From CAZNPW01 sp964575185 (GTDB taxonomy: Bacteria > Pseudomonadota > Alphaproteobacteria > Rhodobacterales > Rhodobacteraceae): a stretch of 27,253 nt of DNA. Below, piece after piece: positions 1 through 7,474 of this stretch (position 1 is the stretch's first letter; each line of letters starts with the position of its first letter). Made by a program: the position numbers and the translations under genes. Below the pieces are notes generated by a model. The model was not told where the DNA came from, did not search any database, and saw nothing but the letters and a program-made list of their open reading frames with translations. Location of the stretch: positions 1 through 27,253 of the forward strand of contig CAZNPW010000041.1 of NCBI GenBank assembly GCA_964575185.1, written 5' to 3'.

Positions 1-309
1 GAGGATGCGAAGAAGTTCCTGGCCTACATGGCCAGCGCCGAGGCGCAGTCCAAGTTCAACGCGGCGGTCGGGCAGCTTCCGACCAACAAGGACGCGACGG
101 TCGATCCGAACGATCCCTTCCTGTCGGAAGGCTTCCGGGTGCTGTCGACGGCGACCGGCGGCATCGCCCAGTTCTGGGACCGCGACGCCGATGCCGAATA
201 CGCCAAGGCCGGGATGGAGGGCTTCCAGCAGTTCCTCGTCCAGCCCGACCAGCTCGAGGCGATCCTCGCACGGCTGGAGCAGACCCGCCTGCGGCTTTAC
301 CCGCAGTGA
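1..309 (+). CDS. Sugar ABC transporter substrate-binding protein, C-terminal fragment
   Basis: Only the last 102 residues are in the window; the reading frame is open from base 1 and stops at TGA 307-309. The fragment fits the C-terminal lobe of a family 1 extracellular solute-binding protein: helices that start AKKFLAYMAS, then a QLPTNKDATVDP stretch and an amphipathic end reading LYPQ. The family binds sugars in the periplasm and delivers them to the permease pair. That pair follows directly (367-2282), and two galactosidases lie further down, so an oligosaccharide containing galactose is the likely ligand. A strong hairpin directly follows the stop and could give this gene more mRNA than the permeases. 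The identification rests on a short fragment plus context. Confidence 0.8.
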   Translation, partial: EDAKKFLAYMASAEAQSKFNAAVGQLPTNKDATVDPNDPFLSEGFRVLSTATGGIAQFWDRDADAEYAKAGMEGFQQFLVQPDQLEAILARLEQTRLRLYPQ

Positions 310-320
310 CCTGACCGACG

Positions 321-344
321 CGGGCGCCCCCCGGGGGGCGCCCG
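321..344 (+). terminator. Perfect 24-nt GC palindrome after the binding-protein gene
   Basis: Bases 321-344 are a perfect palindrome (arm CGGGCGCCCCCC), beginning 11 nt after the binding-protein stop and followed by TCTTCCTT. A stem of about 10 bp this rich in GC would be very stable. Since the permease genes continue on the same strand 23 nt later, it is more likely a partial terminator or an mRNA end-protecting hairpin than a full operon end. That is a common arrangement for binding-protein genes. There is no clean U tract. Confidence 0.6.
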
Positions 345-366
345 TCTTCCTTCCGGGGGGCACAGC

Positions 367-1308
367 ATGGCCATCGCGACGGATGCCGGAACCACGTCTG
401 CCCTGACACGCAGATCCCGCTGGAACCAGCGCAGGCTCGCGCCCTGGCTGTTCCTGGCCCCGGGTCTGCTGATGTTCACGGTCTACGTGCTGTGGCCCAT
501 CGTGCAGAGCATCACCCTGTCCTTCTACGACTGGAACGGGCTCTACAACCGCGAGGGGCAGTTCACCGGAACCTTCGTCGGTCTCGGCAACTACCGCGAG
601 CTGGTGACCGACCCGGCCTTCGAGACATCGTTGTGGAACAACCTGAAGTGGCTGGTCCTCTACATGCTCGCGCTGCCGCTGGGCCTGTTCATCGCGATCT
701 TCCTGAACCAGACGGTGCGCGGCATCCGCATCTACAAGTCCCTGTTCTTCTTCCCCTTCGTCATCAGCCAGGTCGTCGTCGGCCTGATCTTCGCCTGGTT
801 CTACGCGCCGAACTTCGGCCTGCTCTACAACCTGATCGCAGCGGTGACGGGCCAGGGCGTGGCCGTCCTGGCCGACCCCGACCTCGTGACCTACGGCATC
901 ATCGCGGCGGGCCTCTGGCCGCAGGTGGCCTACGTGATGATCCTGTATCTGACCGGCCTGAACAACGTCGCGCCCGACCAGGTGGAGGCCGCGCGGCTCG
1001 ACGGGGCGAAGGGCTGGCGGATGCTGTGGTACGTGATCCTGCCGCAGCTGCGCCCGGCGACCTTCATCGCCGTCATCGTCACCGTCATCGGCGCGCTGCG
1101 GTCCTTCGACCTCGTGTCGATCATGACGAGCGGCGGGCCCTTCGGGTCGAGCCGCGTGCTGTCCTACTACATGTTCGAGATGGCGCTGGGCGAGTTCGGC
1201 TTCCGCATGGGATACGGCGCCGCCATCGCGGTGGTGCTGTTCGCGATCATGATGGTCTTCATCTCGGGCTTCATCTGGAAGATGTGGCGCGACGAGACGG
1301 AGCGGTGA
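367..1308 (+). CDS. Carbohydrate ABC transporter permease, MalF/UgpA type
   Basis: This 313-residue inner-membrane protein forms half of the channel of a sugar importer. It begins with a short cytoplasmic stretch and a first membrane segment near residues 22-45 (LFLAPGLLMFTVYVLWPIV), followed by further hydrophobic segments and a terminal one ending in WKMWRDE. The ATPase-contact EAA loop is at residues 207-230: EAARLDGAKGW followed by VILPQLRP. The ATG at 367 has a G-rich stretch (355-360) as a possible ribosome site. The upstream neighbour is the binding protein and the next gene is the second permease, separated by 128 nt that carry three tandem palindromes. The substrate is inferred from the galactosidase genes in the same operon. 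The family call is firm. Confidence 0.93.
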   Translation: MAIATDAGTTSALTRRSRWNQRRLAPWLFLAPGLLMFTVYVLWPIVQSITLSFYDWNGLYNREGQFTGTFVGLGNYRELVTDPAFETSLWNNLKWLVLYMLALPLGLFIAIFLNQTVRGIRIYKSLFFFPFVISQVVVGLIFAWFYAPNFGLLYNLIAAVTGQGVAVLADPDLVTYGIIAAGLWPQVAYVMILYLTGLNNVAPDQVEAARLDGAKGWRMLWYVILPQLRPATFIAVIVTVIGALRSFDLVSIMTSGGPFGSSRVLSYYMFEMALGEFGFRMGYGAAIAVVLFAIMMVFISGFIWKMWRDETER

Positions 1309-1341
1309 TGCCCCCGTTGCGCACCCAGGGCCGTGCTTTTC

Positions 1342-1409
1342 CCGGTTCCTTCAAAGGAACCGGACCGATTTCTTCGAAGAAATCGGCGCGGAACCTTCAA
1401 AGGTTCCGC
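1342..1409. repeat. Three tandem 22-nt palindromes between the permease genes
   Basis: Three perfect inverted repeats of exactly 22 nt lie back to back at 1342-1363, 1365-1386 and 1388-1409, with one base (1364, 1387) between each. Their arms are CCGGTTCCTT, CCGATTTCTT and GCGGAACCTT. The apex is always CTTC(A/G)AAG, while the stems differ by paired changes, so each folds to a 9-bp stem with a UCAA, UCGA or UCAA loop. The array fills the gap between two co-transcribed permease genes, where it could act as an mRNA stability or attenuation element. It is probably a REP-like intergenic repeat; I cannot count genome copies from this window. Confidence 0.85.
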
Positions 1410-1436
1410 CTTCCCGCCAAGACGAGGGCCTGATCC

Positions 1437-2282
1437 ATGTTTCCCCGCCCCATCCAGCAGGCCGGCACCGGCGCGCAGTGGCTTTACACCATCGCGCTGC
1501 CGGTGGCGCTGGTGATCTGGCTCTTTCCCCTCCTGGGCGTGGCGCTGACCTCGCTGCGGCCGGCGTCGGACCTCGCGCAGGGCAACTATTTCGGCATGCC
1601 GTCCAGCATCGCCTGGCAGAACTACGCCTACATCTTCACCGAGACGCCGATCGGCCGCTACATGCTGAACAGCCTGTGGGTCACCGTGCCCACGGTGATC
1701 GGGGCCGTGACGCTCAGCCTGATGACCGGCTTCGCGCTGGCCGTCTACGGCTTCCGCGGCAACATCCTGGTGTTCTTCATGTTCGTGGCGGGCAACTTCG
1801 TGCCCTTCCAGATCCTGATGGTGCCGGTGCGCGACATGACGCTGAACCTCGGCATGTACGACACCTGGTATGGCCTCGCGCTGTTCCACATCGCCTTCCA
1901 GACCGGGTTCTGCACGCTCTTCATGCGGAACTTCATCAAGGCCCTGCCGTTCGAGCTGATCGAGGCCGCGCGGGTCGAGGGCGTCGCGGAATGGCGCATC
2001 TTCTGGTATATCGTGCTGCCGCTGATGCGGCCTGCCATCGCGGCGCTGAGCGTCCTGGTCTTCACCTTCATCTGGAACGACTTCTTCTGGGCCACCGTGC
2101 TGACGCAGGGCGTCGACAGCCAGCCCATCACCGCAGGCCTGTCGTCGCTGAACGGCCAGTGGATCGCGCAGTGGCACCTGGTGTCGGCAGGGTCGATCGT
2201 GGCGGCGCTGCCGCCGGTCCTCATGTTCTTCCTGATGCAGCGGCACTTCATCGCGGGCCTCACGCTCGGGGCCGTGAAGTGA
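1437..2282 (+). CDS. Carbohydrate ABC transporter permease, MalG type
   Basis: This is the second channel subunit of the sugar importer, 281 residues, in the inner membrane. The first hydrophobic segment is near residues 17-40 (LYTIALPVALVIWLFPLLGVAL), as is usual for MalG proteins. The EAA loop that docks onto the ATPase starts at residue 176: EAARVEGVAEW then YIVLPLMRP. The protein ends in a final membrane segment and the short tail FIAGLTLGAVK, typical of the family. Its TGA stop at 2280-2282 overlaps the GTG start of the alpha-galactosidase gene, so the two are probably translationally coupled. No ATPase gene follows, which is often found in such operons; it may lie upstream of the window or be shared with another transporter. 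Confidence 0.93.
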   Translation: MFPRPIQQAGTGAQWLYTIALPVALVIWLFPLLGVALTSLRPASDLAQGNYFGMPSSIAWQNYAYIFTETPIGRYMLNSLWVTVPTVIGAVTLSLMTGFALAVYGFRGNILVFFMFVAGNFVPFQILMVPVRDMTLNLGMYDTWYGLALFHIAFQTGFCTLFMRNFIKALPFELIEAARVEGVAEWRIFWYIVLPLMRPAIAALSVLVFTFIWNDFFWATVLTQGVDSQPITAGLSSLNGQWIAQWHLVSAGSIVAALPPVLMFFLMQRHFIAGLTLGAVK

Positions 2283-4360
2283 CCACCTGGAGGCTCGACG
2301 CGGGGGCCCAGACGCTGGTGCTCGCGACCGACGGCGGGGTGCCCGCGGCCGTCTACTGGGGTCCCGCGTTGCCGCCGTGGGAAGACCTGGACGACCTCGC
2401 GCAGGCCGCGCGGATGGACCTGACGGGCGGGATGCTGGACGTGCTGCCGCCCCTGACGCTCTGCCCCGGGCCGGGGGAGCCGTGGCAGGGCCAGCCGGGC
2501 CTCGCGCTCGCCGCGGCGGACGGCACCCCCCTGACCCCCCGCTTCCGCTTCAGCCATGCCGAGGGCGACCTGCGGCTGGTCAGCCGCGCCGACGGCCTGA
2601 CCCTGACGCACAGCTTCCGCCCCGAGGCGACGGGTGTCATCGTGATGCAGGCGCGGCTGCAGGCGGACGATCCGGTGCGGGTCCACTGGTTTGCCGCGCC
2701 CGTCCTGCCCGCGCCGCAGTCGGGCGACATCCTGGACGTGCACGGCCGCTGGACGCGCGAGTTCCACCTGAACCGCACCCCCTGGACGTCCGGGGTCCGC
2801 CTGCGCGAAAGCCGCACCGGCCGGTCGGGACAGGAGCATCCGCCCTGGGCGGTGTTTCCCGCCGACGGCACGCGCTGGACCCGCGGCGTCGCCCACGCGC
2901 TGCACTATGCCTGGTCGGGCGGCCACCGCATGGTTGCCGAAGAGCTGCCCGACGGTCGCCGCCAGGTGCAGTTCGGCCATGCCTGGGGGTCGGCCCGCCC
3001 GGGCACCACCTTCGAGACGGCAGACCTGATCGCCTGCGTGTCGACCACCGGCCTGAACGGCATCGCCACCACCTTCCAGCGCGACATCCGCGACCGCGTG
3101 GTCCGCTTCCCCGACCCCGCCCGCCCGCGCCCCGTCCACTACAACTGCTGGGAGGCGGTCTATTTCGACCACCGCCTCGACACCCTGGCCGAGATGGCCG
3201 ACCGCGCCGCCGATCTGGGGGCGGAACGCTTCGTGCTGGATGACGGCTGGTTCGGGCGGCGGGATGACGACACCTCGTCGCTGGGCGACTGGCAGGTCGA
3301 CCGGCGCAAGTGGCCCGACGGGCTGCATCCGCTGATCGCGCATGTCCGGGCGCGCGGCATGGCCTTCGGGCTGTGGGTCGAACCCGAGATGGTGAACCCC
3401 GACAGCGACCTCGCCCGCGCCCGGCCCGACTGGGCGCTGGGGCCGCGCGGCCAGGCGACGGGCAGGAACCAGCTGGTGCTCGACCTCGGCCGGGCGGACG
3501 TGCGCGACCACCTGTTCGGCGCGCTCGACGCGCTGCTGCGCGAATATCCGATCGACTACCTGAAGTGGGACCACAACCGTCTGCTGCCGGTGGTCGACTC
3601 CGCGCAGACCGACGGCATCTACGCCCTGCTCGACCGGCTGCGCGCGGCGCATCCGAGGATCGAGATCGAAAGCTGCGCCTCGGGCGGCGGGCGGATCGAC
3701 GCGGGCATCCTGGCGCGCACGCAGCGCGTCTGGCTGTCGGACTGCATCGACGCAGTGGAGCGGCTGCGGATGCAGGCCGACGCGGCACTGTTCCTGCCCT
3801 CCTGCATCACCGGCAGCCACGTCGGCGCCGCGCAGAGCCACACCACCGGGCGCGTCCTGCCGATGGCCTTCCGCGCCTGGGTCGCGGCCGGTCGCCACTT
3901 CGGCTTCGAGATGGACCTGCGCGCGCTGACCGGGGCCGAGGCCGACGTGCTGCGCTTCGTCACCGGCTGGTACAAGGCGAACCGGCGCTGGATGATGGCG
4001 GGCACGATCCACCGCTGCGACAGCCCCGACCCCGCGGTGACCGCCGAGGTGCAGGTCGCCGCCGACGGCCAGCGCTTCGTCCTGTTCGCGGGCGTTCATG
4101 CGCAGACGGTGCAGACCCTGCCGCGCCCCCTGCCGCTCGCGGGCCTCGACCCCCGCGCGACCTACCGCGTCGGCCTCGTCAACCCGGGCGACGTCCCGAA
4201 GCAGAGCCGCGGCCCGGTCGCGCTGAAGCGCGAACCGCTGGTGCTGACCGGGGCCGCGCTGATGCAGGCGGGGCTGGTGCTGCCTGTCGCCTGGCCCGGC
4301 ACGATGTGGGTCGTCGAAGGCGAACGCCTGCCCGGAACGCCCGGCCCCGCCCGCGGTTGA
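2279..4360 (+). CDS. Alpha-galactosidase, glycoside hydrolase family 36
   Basis: It hydrolyses terminal alpha-galactosyl residues (melibiose/raffinose-type sugars) by a retaining mechanism. There is no signal peptide, so it is cytoplasmic. The start is GTG at 2279, overlapping the permease stop by 4 nt; the open frame runs further upstream but inside the permease gene. The product is 693 residues, near the usual bacterial GH36 length. The N-terminal beta-sandwich is followed by the barrel with YNCWEAVYFD, the DDGWFGRRDDD stretch, WVEPEMVNPDSDL, the nucleophile in LKWDHNR (Asp431), ESCASGGGRID and the acid/base in WLSDCIDAVERL (Asp488). The spacing between the two catalytic Asp residues is shorter than in many Firmicutes enzymes, consistent with a trimmed loop. 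It supplies galactose to the catabolic genes that follow. Confidence 0.95.
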   Translation: MTTWRLDAGAQTLVLATDGGVPAAVYWGPALPPWEDLDDLAQAARMDLTGGMLDVLPPLTLCPGPGEPWQGQPGLALAAADGTPLTPRFRFSHAEGDLRLVSRADGLTLTHSFRPEATGVIVMQARLQADDPVRVHWFAAPVLPAPQSGDILDVHGRWTREFHLNRTPWTSGVRLRESRTGRSGQEHPPWAVFPADGTRWTRGVAHALHYAWSGGHRMVAEELPDGRRQVQFGHAWGSARPGTTFETADLIACVSTTGLNGIATTFQRDIRDRVVRFPDPARPRPVHYNCWEAVYFDHRLDTLAEMADRAADLGAERFVLDDGWFGRRDDDTSSLGDWQVDRRKWPDGLHPLIAHVRARGMAFGLWVEPEMVNPDSDLARARPDWALGPRGQATGRNQLVLDLGRADVRDHLFGALDALLREYPIDYLKWDHNRLLPVVDSAQTDGIYALLDRLRAAHPRIEIESCASGGGRIDAGILARTQRVWLSDCIDAVERLRMQADAALFLPSCITGSHVGAAQSHTTGRVLPMAFRAWVAAGRHFGFEMDLRALTGAEADVLRFVTGWYKANRRWMMAGTIHRCDSPDPAVTAEVQVAADGQRFVLFAGVHAQTVQTLPRPLPLAGLDPRATYRVGLVNPGDVPKQSRGPVALKREPLVLTGAALMQAGLVLPVAWPGTMWVVEGERLPGTPGPARG

Positions 4361-4384
4361 TCTTCTGCCATGAAAGTGCCCCCG

Positions 4385-5152
4385 ATGACCCTTCCGACCT
4401 ATCCCGACCTCAACGGTGCTTCCGTCTTCGTCACCGGCGGCGGCAGCGGCATCGGTGCCGCGCTGACCGAAGGCTTCCTGCGGCAGGGAGCGCGCGTCGC
4501 CTTCTGCCAGCGCTCCGACGCCACGGCCTTCGCGGCCGGGATGGAGGCCGCGACCGGCAACCGGCCGCTGTTCCTGCCCTGCGACATCACCGACATGGCG
4601 GCGCTCGCCACCGTGCTGGACCAGGCCGCGCAGGCGCACGGGCCGATCGGCGTGCTGGTGAACAACGCCGCCAACGACAAGCGCCACGCCACGCTCGAGA
4701 CCGACGAGGCCTTCTGGGACTGGTCGATCGCCATCAACCTGAAGGCCTACTTCTTCGCGGCCAAGGCGGTGATCCCGGGCATGCAGAAGCGTGGCGGCGG
4801 GTCGATCATCAACTTCACCTCGATCAGCTACATGATGGGCAACGCAGGCTACCCGGTCTACACGACCGCCAATTCGGGCATCAACGGCATGACCCGGTCG
4901 CTCGCGCGCGAGTTCGGGCCGGACCGCATCCGGGTCAACGCGCTCGCCCCCGGCTGGGTGCTGACGCAGAAGCAGCGCGACCTGTGGGTAACGCCGGAAG
5001 GTCTCGCCAGCCACCTGGCGCGGCAGTGCATCCCCGACGAGCTGGTCGAGGCGGACATCGTGGGGGGCGTGCTGTTCCTCGCCTCGGGGGCCAGCCGCAT
5101 GATGACCGGGCAGGCGCTGGTGATCGACGGCGGGGTGGTGGTGACGGGATGA
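4385..5152 (+). CDS. SDR family oxidoreductase, probable galactose/sugar 1-dehydrogenase
   Basis: This is a Rossmann-fold NAD(P)-dependent dehydrogenase of about 255 residues. The cofactor motif TGGGSGIG is near residues 17-24, NNAANDKR follows in the middle, and VNALAPGW and TGQALVIDGG are the usual C-terminal marks. The active-site Ser-Tyr pair is present (INFTS, then VYTTANSG), but the lysine of the YxxxK motif is Asn (AAT at 4871-4873). I chose ATG 4385 because GAAAG lies 8 nt upstream; ATG 4370 in the same frame adds five residues and cannot be excluded. The gene sits between a galactosidase and dgoK/dgoA/lactonase genes, so oxidation of galactose to the lactone is the best guess, by context only. 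The stop overlaps dgoK by 4 nt. Confidence 0.85.
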   Translation: MTLPTYPDLNGASVFVTGGGSGIGAALTEGFLRQGARVAFCQRSDATAFAAGMEAATGNRPLFLPCDITDMAALATVLDQAAQAHGPIGVLVNNAANDKRHATLETDEAFWDWSIAINLKAYFFAAKAVIPGMQKRGGGSIINFTSISYMMGNAGYPVYTTANSGINGMTRSLAREFGPDRIRVNALAPGWVLTQKQRDLWVTPEGLASHLARQCIPDELVEADIVGGVLFLASGASRMMTGQALVIDGGVVVTG

Positions 5153-6036
5153 CGGACCCGGACTGGATCGCCGTCGACTGGGGCACGTCGAACCTGCGCG
5201 CCTGGGCCATGCGGGGCGACCGCGTGCTCGACCAGGCAACCAGCGACCGCGGCATGGGCACGCTTGCGCGCGACCAGTTCGAGGGCGCGCTTCTCGACCT
5301 CGTGGCGGCCTGGCTGCCCGCGCCGGTCATCGCCTGCGGCATGGTCGGCAGCCGCCAGGGCTGGGCCGAAGCGCGGTATCGCGCCGTGCCCTGCGCGCCC
5401 GCCGACGCCGCGGCCCTCGTCCGCGTGCCGGTCCGCGACCCGCGGCTCGACGTGCGGATCGCGCCCGGCCTGTCGCAGGACCGACCCGCCGACGTGATGC
5501 GCGGCGAGGAGACGCAGATCGCCGGGGCGCTGGCCATGGGTGCCGCGGACGGGGTGCTGTGCCTGCCCGGAACCCATGCCAAGTGGGCGCAGGTCAGCGC
5601 GGGCGAGGTCACGAGCTTCCAGACCTGCCTGACGGGAGAGCTCTTCGCGCTGCTGTCGCGGCAGTCGGTGCTGCGGCATGGACTGGCCTCCGACGGGCAG
5701 GACGACCCGGCCTTCGACGCGGGCGTGGCCGAGGGCCTGGCACGCCCCGAAAGGATATCCGCACGCCTGTTCGGCCTGCGCGCCGAGGGGCTGCTGCACG
5801 ACCTGTCCCCCGTCGCCGCACGCTCGCGCCTGTCGGGCCTGCTGATCGGGGTGGAGCTTGCCGGGACGAAGGGCTACTGGCTCGGGCAGCCGGTCACGGT
5901 CGTCGGGGCCGAGGGCATCTCGCGCCTCTACGCCCGCGCCCTTGCGGCCCAGGGGGTAGCGGCGCGGGTCATGTCCGCCACCGCCTGCACCCTGCGCGGC
6001 CTGTCCTCCCTGCGCGTGAAGGAACCTGCCCGATGA
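5149..6036 (+). CDS. dgoK: 2-dehydro-3-deoxygalactonokinase
   Basis: It phosphorylates 2-keto-3-deoxygalactonate with ATP to the 6-phosphate, the step before aldol cleavage in galactonate breakdown; it is cytoplasmic. The product is 295 residues, the normal DgoK length. It starts with the phosphate-binding motif AVDWGTSNLRAW (residues 8-19), contains the conserved RGEETQIAG and LCLPGTHAKW stretches, and ends with a glycine-rich part (VVGAEGISRLYARAL). The start ATG 5149 overlaps the SDR stop in an ATGA, and its own TGA overlaps the start of dgoA in the same way, indicating translational coupling. The assignment is supported both by motifs and by the neighbouring aldolase. Confidence 0.93.
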   Translation: MTDPDWIAVDWGTSNLRAWAMRGDRVLDQATSDRGMGTLARDQFEGALLDLVAAWLPAPVIACGMVGSRQGWAEARYRAVPCAPADAAALVRVPVRDPRLDVRIAPGLSQDRPADVMRGEETQIAGALAMGAADGVLCLPGTHAKWAQVSAGEVTSFQTCLTGELFALLSRQSVLRHGLASDGQDDPAFDAGVAEGLARPERISARLFGLRAEGLLHDLSPVAARSRLSGLLIGVELAGTKGYWLGQPVTVVGAEGISRLYARALAAQGVAARVMSATACTLRGLSSLRVKEPAR

Positions 6037-6635
6037 GACCCCTGATCGCCATCCTGCGCGGCATCAGCCCAGCCGAGGCCGCGCCCGTCGCCCGCGCGCT
6101 GGTCGCCGCCGGGATCACCCGGATCGAGGTTCCGCTGAACTCGCCCGACCCGTTCGATTCGATCGAGGTGATGGTGCAGGCGGTCGGGAACGTCGCGCAG
6201 ATCGGTGCGGGCACCGTGCTGACCGCGGCCGAGGTGGAGCGCGTGGCTGCGGTCGGCGGGCGGCTGATCGTGTCACCGAACTGCGATCCGCAGGTCATCG
6301 AACGTACGGTCACACTCGGGCTGGACAGCTGGCCGGGCGTCATGACCCCCAGCGAGTGCTTTGCCGCACTGCGGGCCGGGGCGACGGGGCTGAAGATCTT
6401 TCCCGCCAGCCTGGTCGGCCCCGACGGGCTGAAGGCGATGCGCGCCGTGCTCCCGGCGGGCACGCGGGTCTATGCCGTGGGCGGGGCGGGGGCCGAGAAC
6501 TTCGCGGGTTGGATCAAGGCCGGGGCCGATGGCTTCGGCATCGGCACGGCGCTTTACACGCCCGGGCTGACGGTCGGTCAGGTTGCCGACCGCGCGGCCC
6601 GGATCGTCGCGGCCTACGACGGGGCGGTGGCATGA
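6033..6635 (+). CDS. dgoA: 2-dehydro-3-deoxy-6-phosphogalactonate aldolase
   Basis: A class I aldolase of the KDPG/KHG family that splits KDPGal into pyruvate and glyceraldehyde 3-phosphate. At 200 residues it has the family length for a single trimer subunit. The barrel starts PLIAILRGI; the catalytic glutamate is in RIEVPLNS (Glu32) and the Schiff-base lysine in GLKIFPAS (Lys121). GAGTV and AVGGAG are phosphate-binding loops. In E. coli dgoA was long considered fused to the dehydratase; here it stands alone and no galactonate dehydratase gene is in the window. Start and stop overlap both neighbours by 4 nt. Confidence 0.94.
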   Translation: MRPLIAILRGISPAEAAPVARALVAAGITRIEVPLNSPDPFDSIEVMVQAVGNVAQIGAGTVLTAAEVERVAAVGGRLIVSPNCDPQVIERTVTLGLDSWPGVMTPSECFAALRAGATGLKIFPASLVGPDGLKAMRAVLPAGTRVYAVGGAGAENFAGWIKAGADGFGIGTALYTPGLTVGQVADRAARIVAAYDGAVA

Positions 6636-7474
6636 TCTTCGATGACCGCGTCTGCGAGCTGGGCGAAGGCCCGCTGTGGCACCCGCTTCGTGAACAACTG
6701 TTCTGGTTCGACATCCTGAACCGCAGGCTGCTGACGCGCGACGGAAGCGGCCCCCGCGCGTGGTCCTTCGACCGCATGGTCTCGGCCGCCGGCTGGATCG
6801 ACCGCGACCGCCTGCTGATCGCCAGCGAACGCGACCTCTTCACCTTCGACCTGACCACGGGGCGCGAGACGCGGCTGTGCTGGCTCGAATCCGACAACGC
6901 GGTCACCCGGAGCAACGACGGCCGCGCCGACCCGCAGGGCGGGTTCTGGATCGGCACGATGGGCAAGGCGGCAGAGCCCGGCGCGGGCGCGATCTGGCGC
7001 TGGCATCGCGGCCAGCTTCGCCGTCTTTTCAACGGCATCACCATCCCCAACGCGCAATGCTTCGCGCCGGACGGTCGCAGCGCCTGCTTCGCCGACACGG
7101 TGACAGGCCGGGTCATGCGCGTGGCGCTCGACGCTGCCGGCTGGCCCAGGGGCGAGCCGGAGGTCTACCTCGACCTGACGGATGAGGGGCTGAACCCCGA
7201 CGGCGCGGTGATCGACGCGGCGGGCAACCTGTGGCTGGCGGAATGGGGCGCGGCGCGGGTCGCCTGCTACAGCCTGCAAGGCGAACGGCTGCGCACGGTC
7301 GCGTTCGACGCGCCCCACACCTCCTGCCCCGCCTTCGGGGGGACCACGCTCTACTGCACCACGGCGTTGCAGCACATGGATGCTGCCGCGCGCGCCGCCG
7401 CCCCCCGCGCCGGCATGACCTTCGCGGCGCACGGCGTCGCGCCGGGTCAAACCGAACATATGGTCATCGCATGA
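6632..7474 (+). CDS. SMP-30/gluconolactonase family lactonase (probable galactonolactonase)
   Basis: This is a 280-residue six-bladed beta-propeller hydrolase that opens sugar lactones using one divalent metal. The ligand regions are visible: LGEGPLWHP near residue 10, SNDGRADPQGGFWIGTMG in the middle and LNPDGAVIDAAGNLWLAEWG further on. No signal peptide is seen. In this operon it would hydrolyse the galactonolactone made by the sugar dehydrogenase, giving galactonate; this role is inferred from neighbours, since the family also includes gluconolactonases and arabinolactonases. The ATG at 6632 overlaps dgoA, and the TGA overlaps the beta-galactosidase start. Confidence 0.9.
   Translation: MIFDDRVCELGEGPLWHPLREQLFWFDILNRRLLTRDGSGPRAWSFDRMVSAAGWIDRDRLLIASERDLFTFDLTTGRETRLCWLESDNAVTRSNDGRADPQGGFWIGTMGKAAEPGAGAIWRWHRGQLRRLFNGITIPNAQCFAPDGRSACFADTVTGRVMRVALDAAGWPRGEPEVYLDLTDEGLNPDGAVIDAAGNLWLAEWGAARVACYSLQGERLRTVAFDAPHTSCPAFGGTTLYCTTALQHMDAAARAAAPRAGMTFAAHGVAPGQTEHMVIA

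Noticed and set aside
3310..5148. Long N-terminal extension in frame with dgoK
   Set aside because: It overlaps the alpha-galactosidase and SDR genes in another frame and has no family similarity; dgoK starts at the ATGA overlap at 5149.
1745..5239. A very long open frame on the minus strand across the galactoside operon
   Set aside because: It is antisense to genes with full catalytic motifs, has a low-complexity Arg/Gly/Ala/His-rich product and arises from third-position GC bias.
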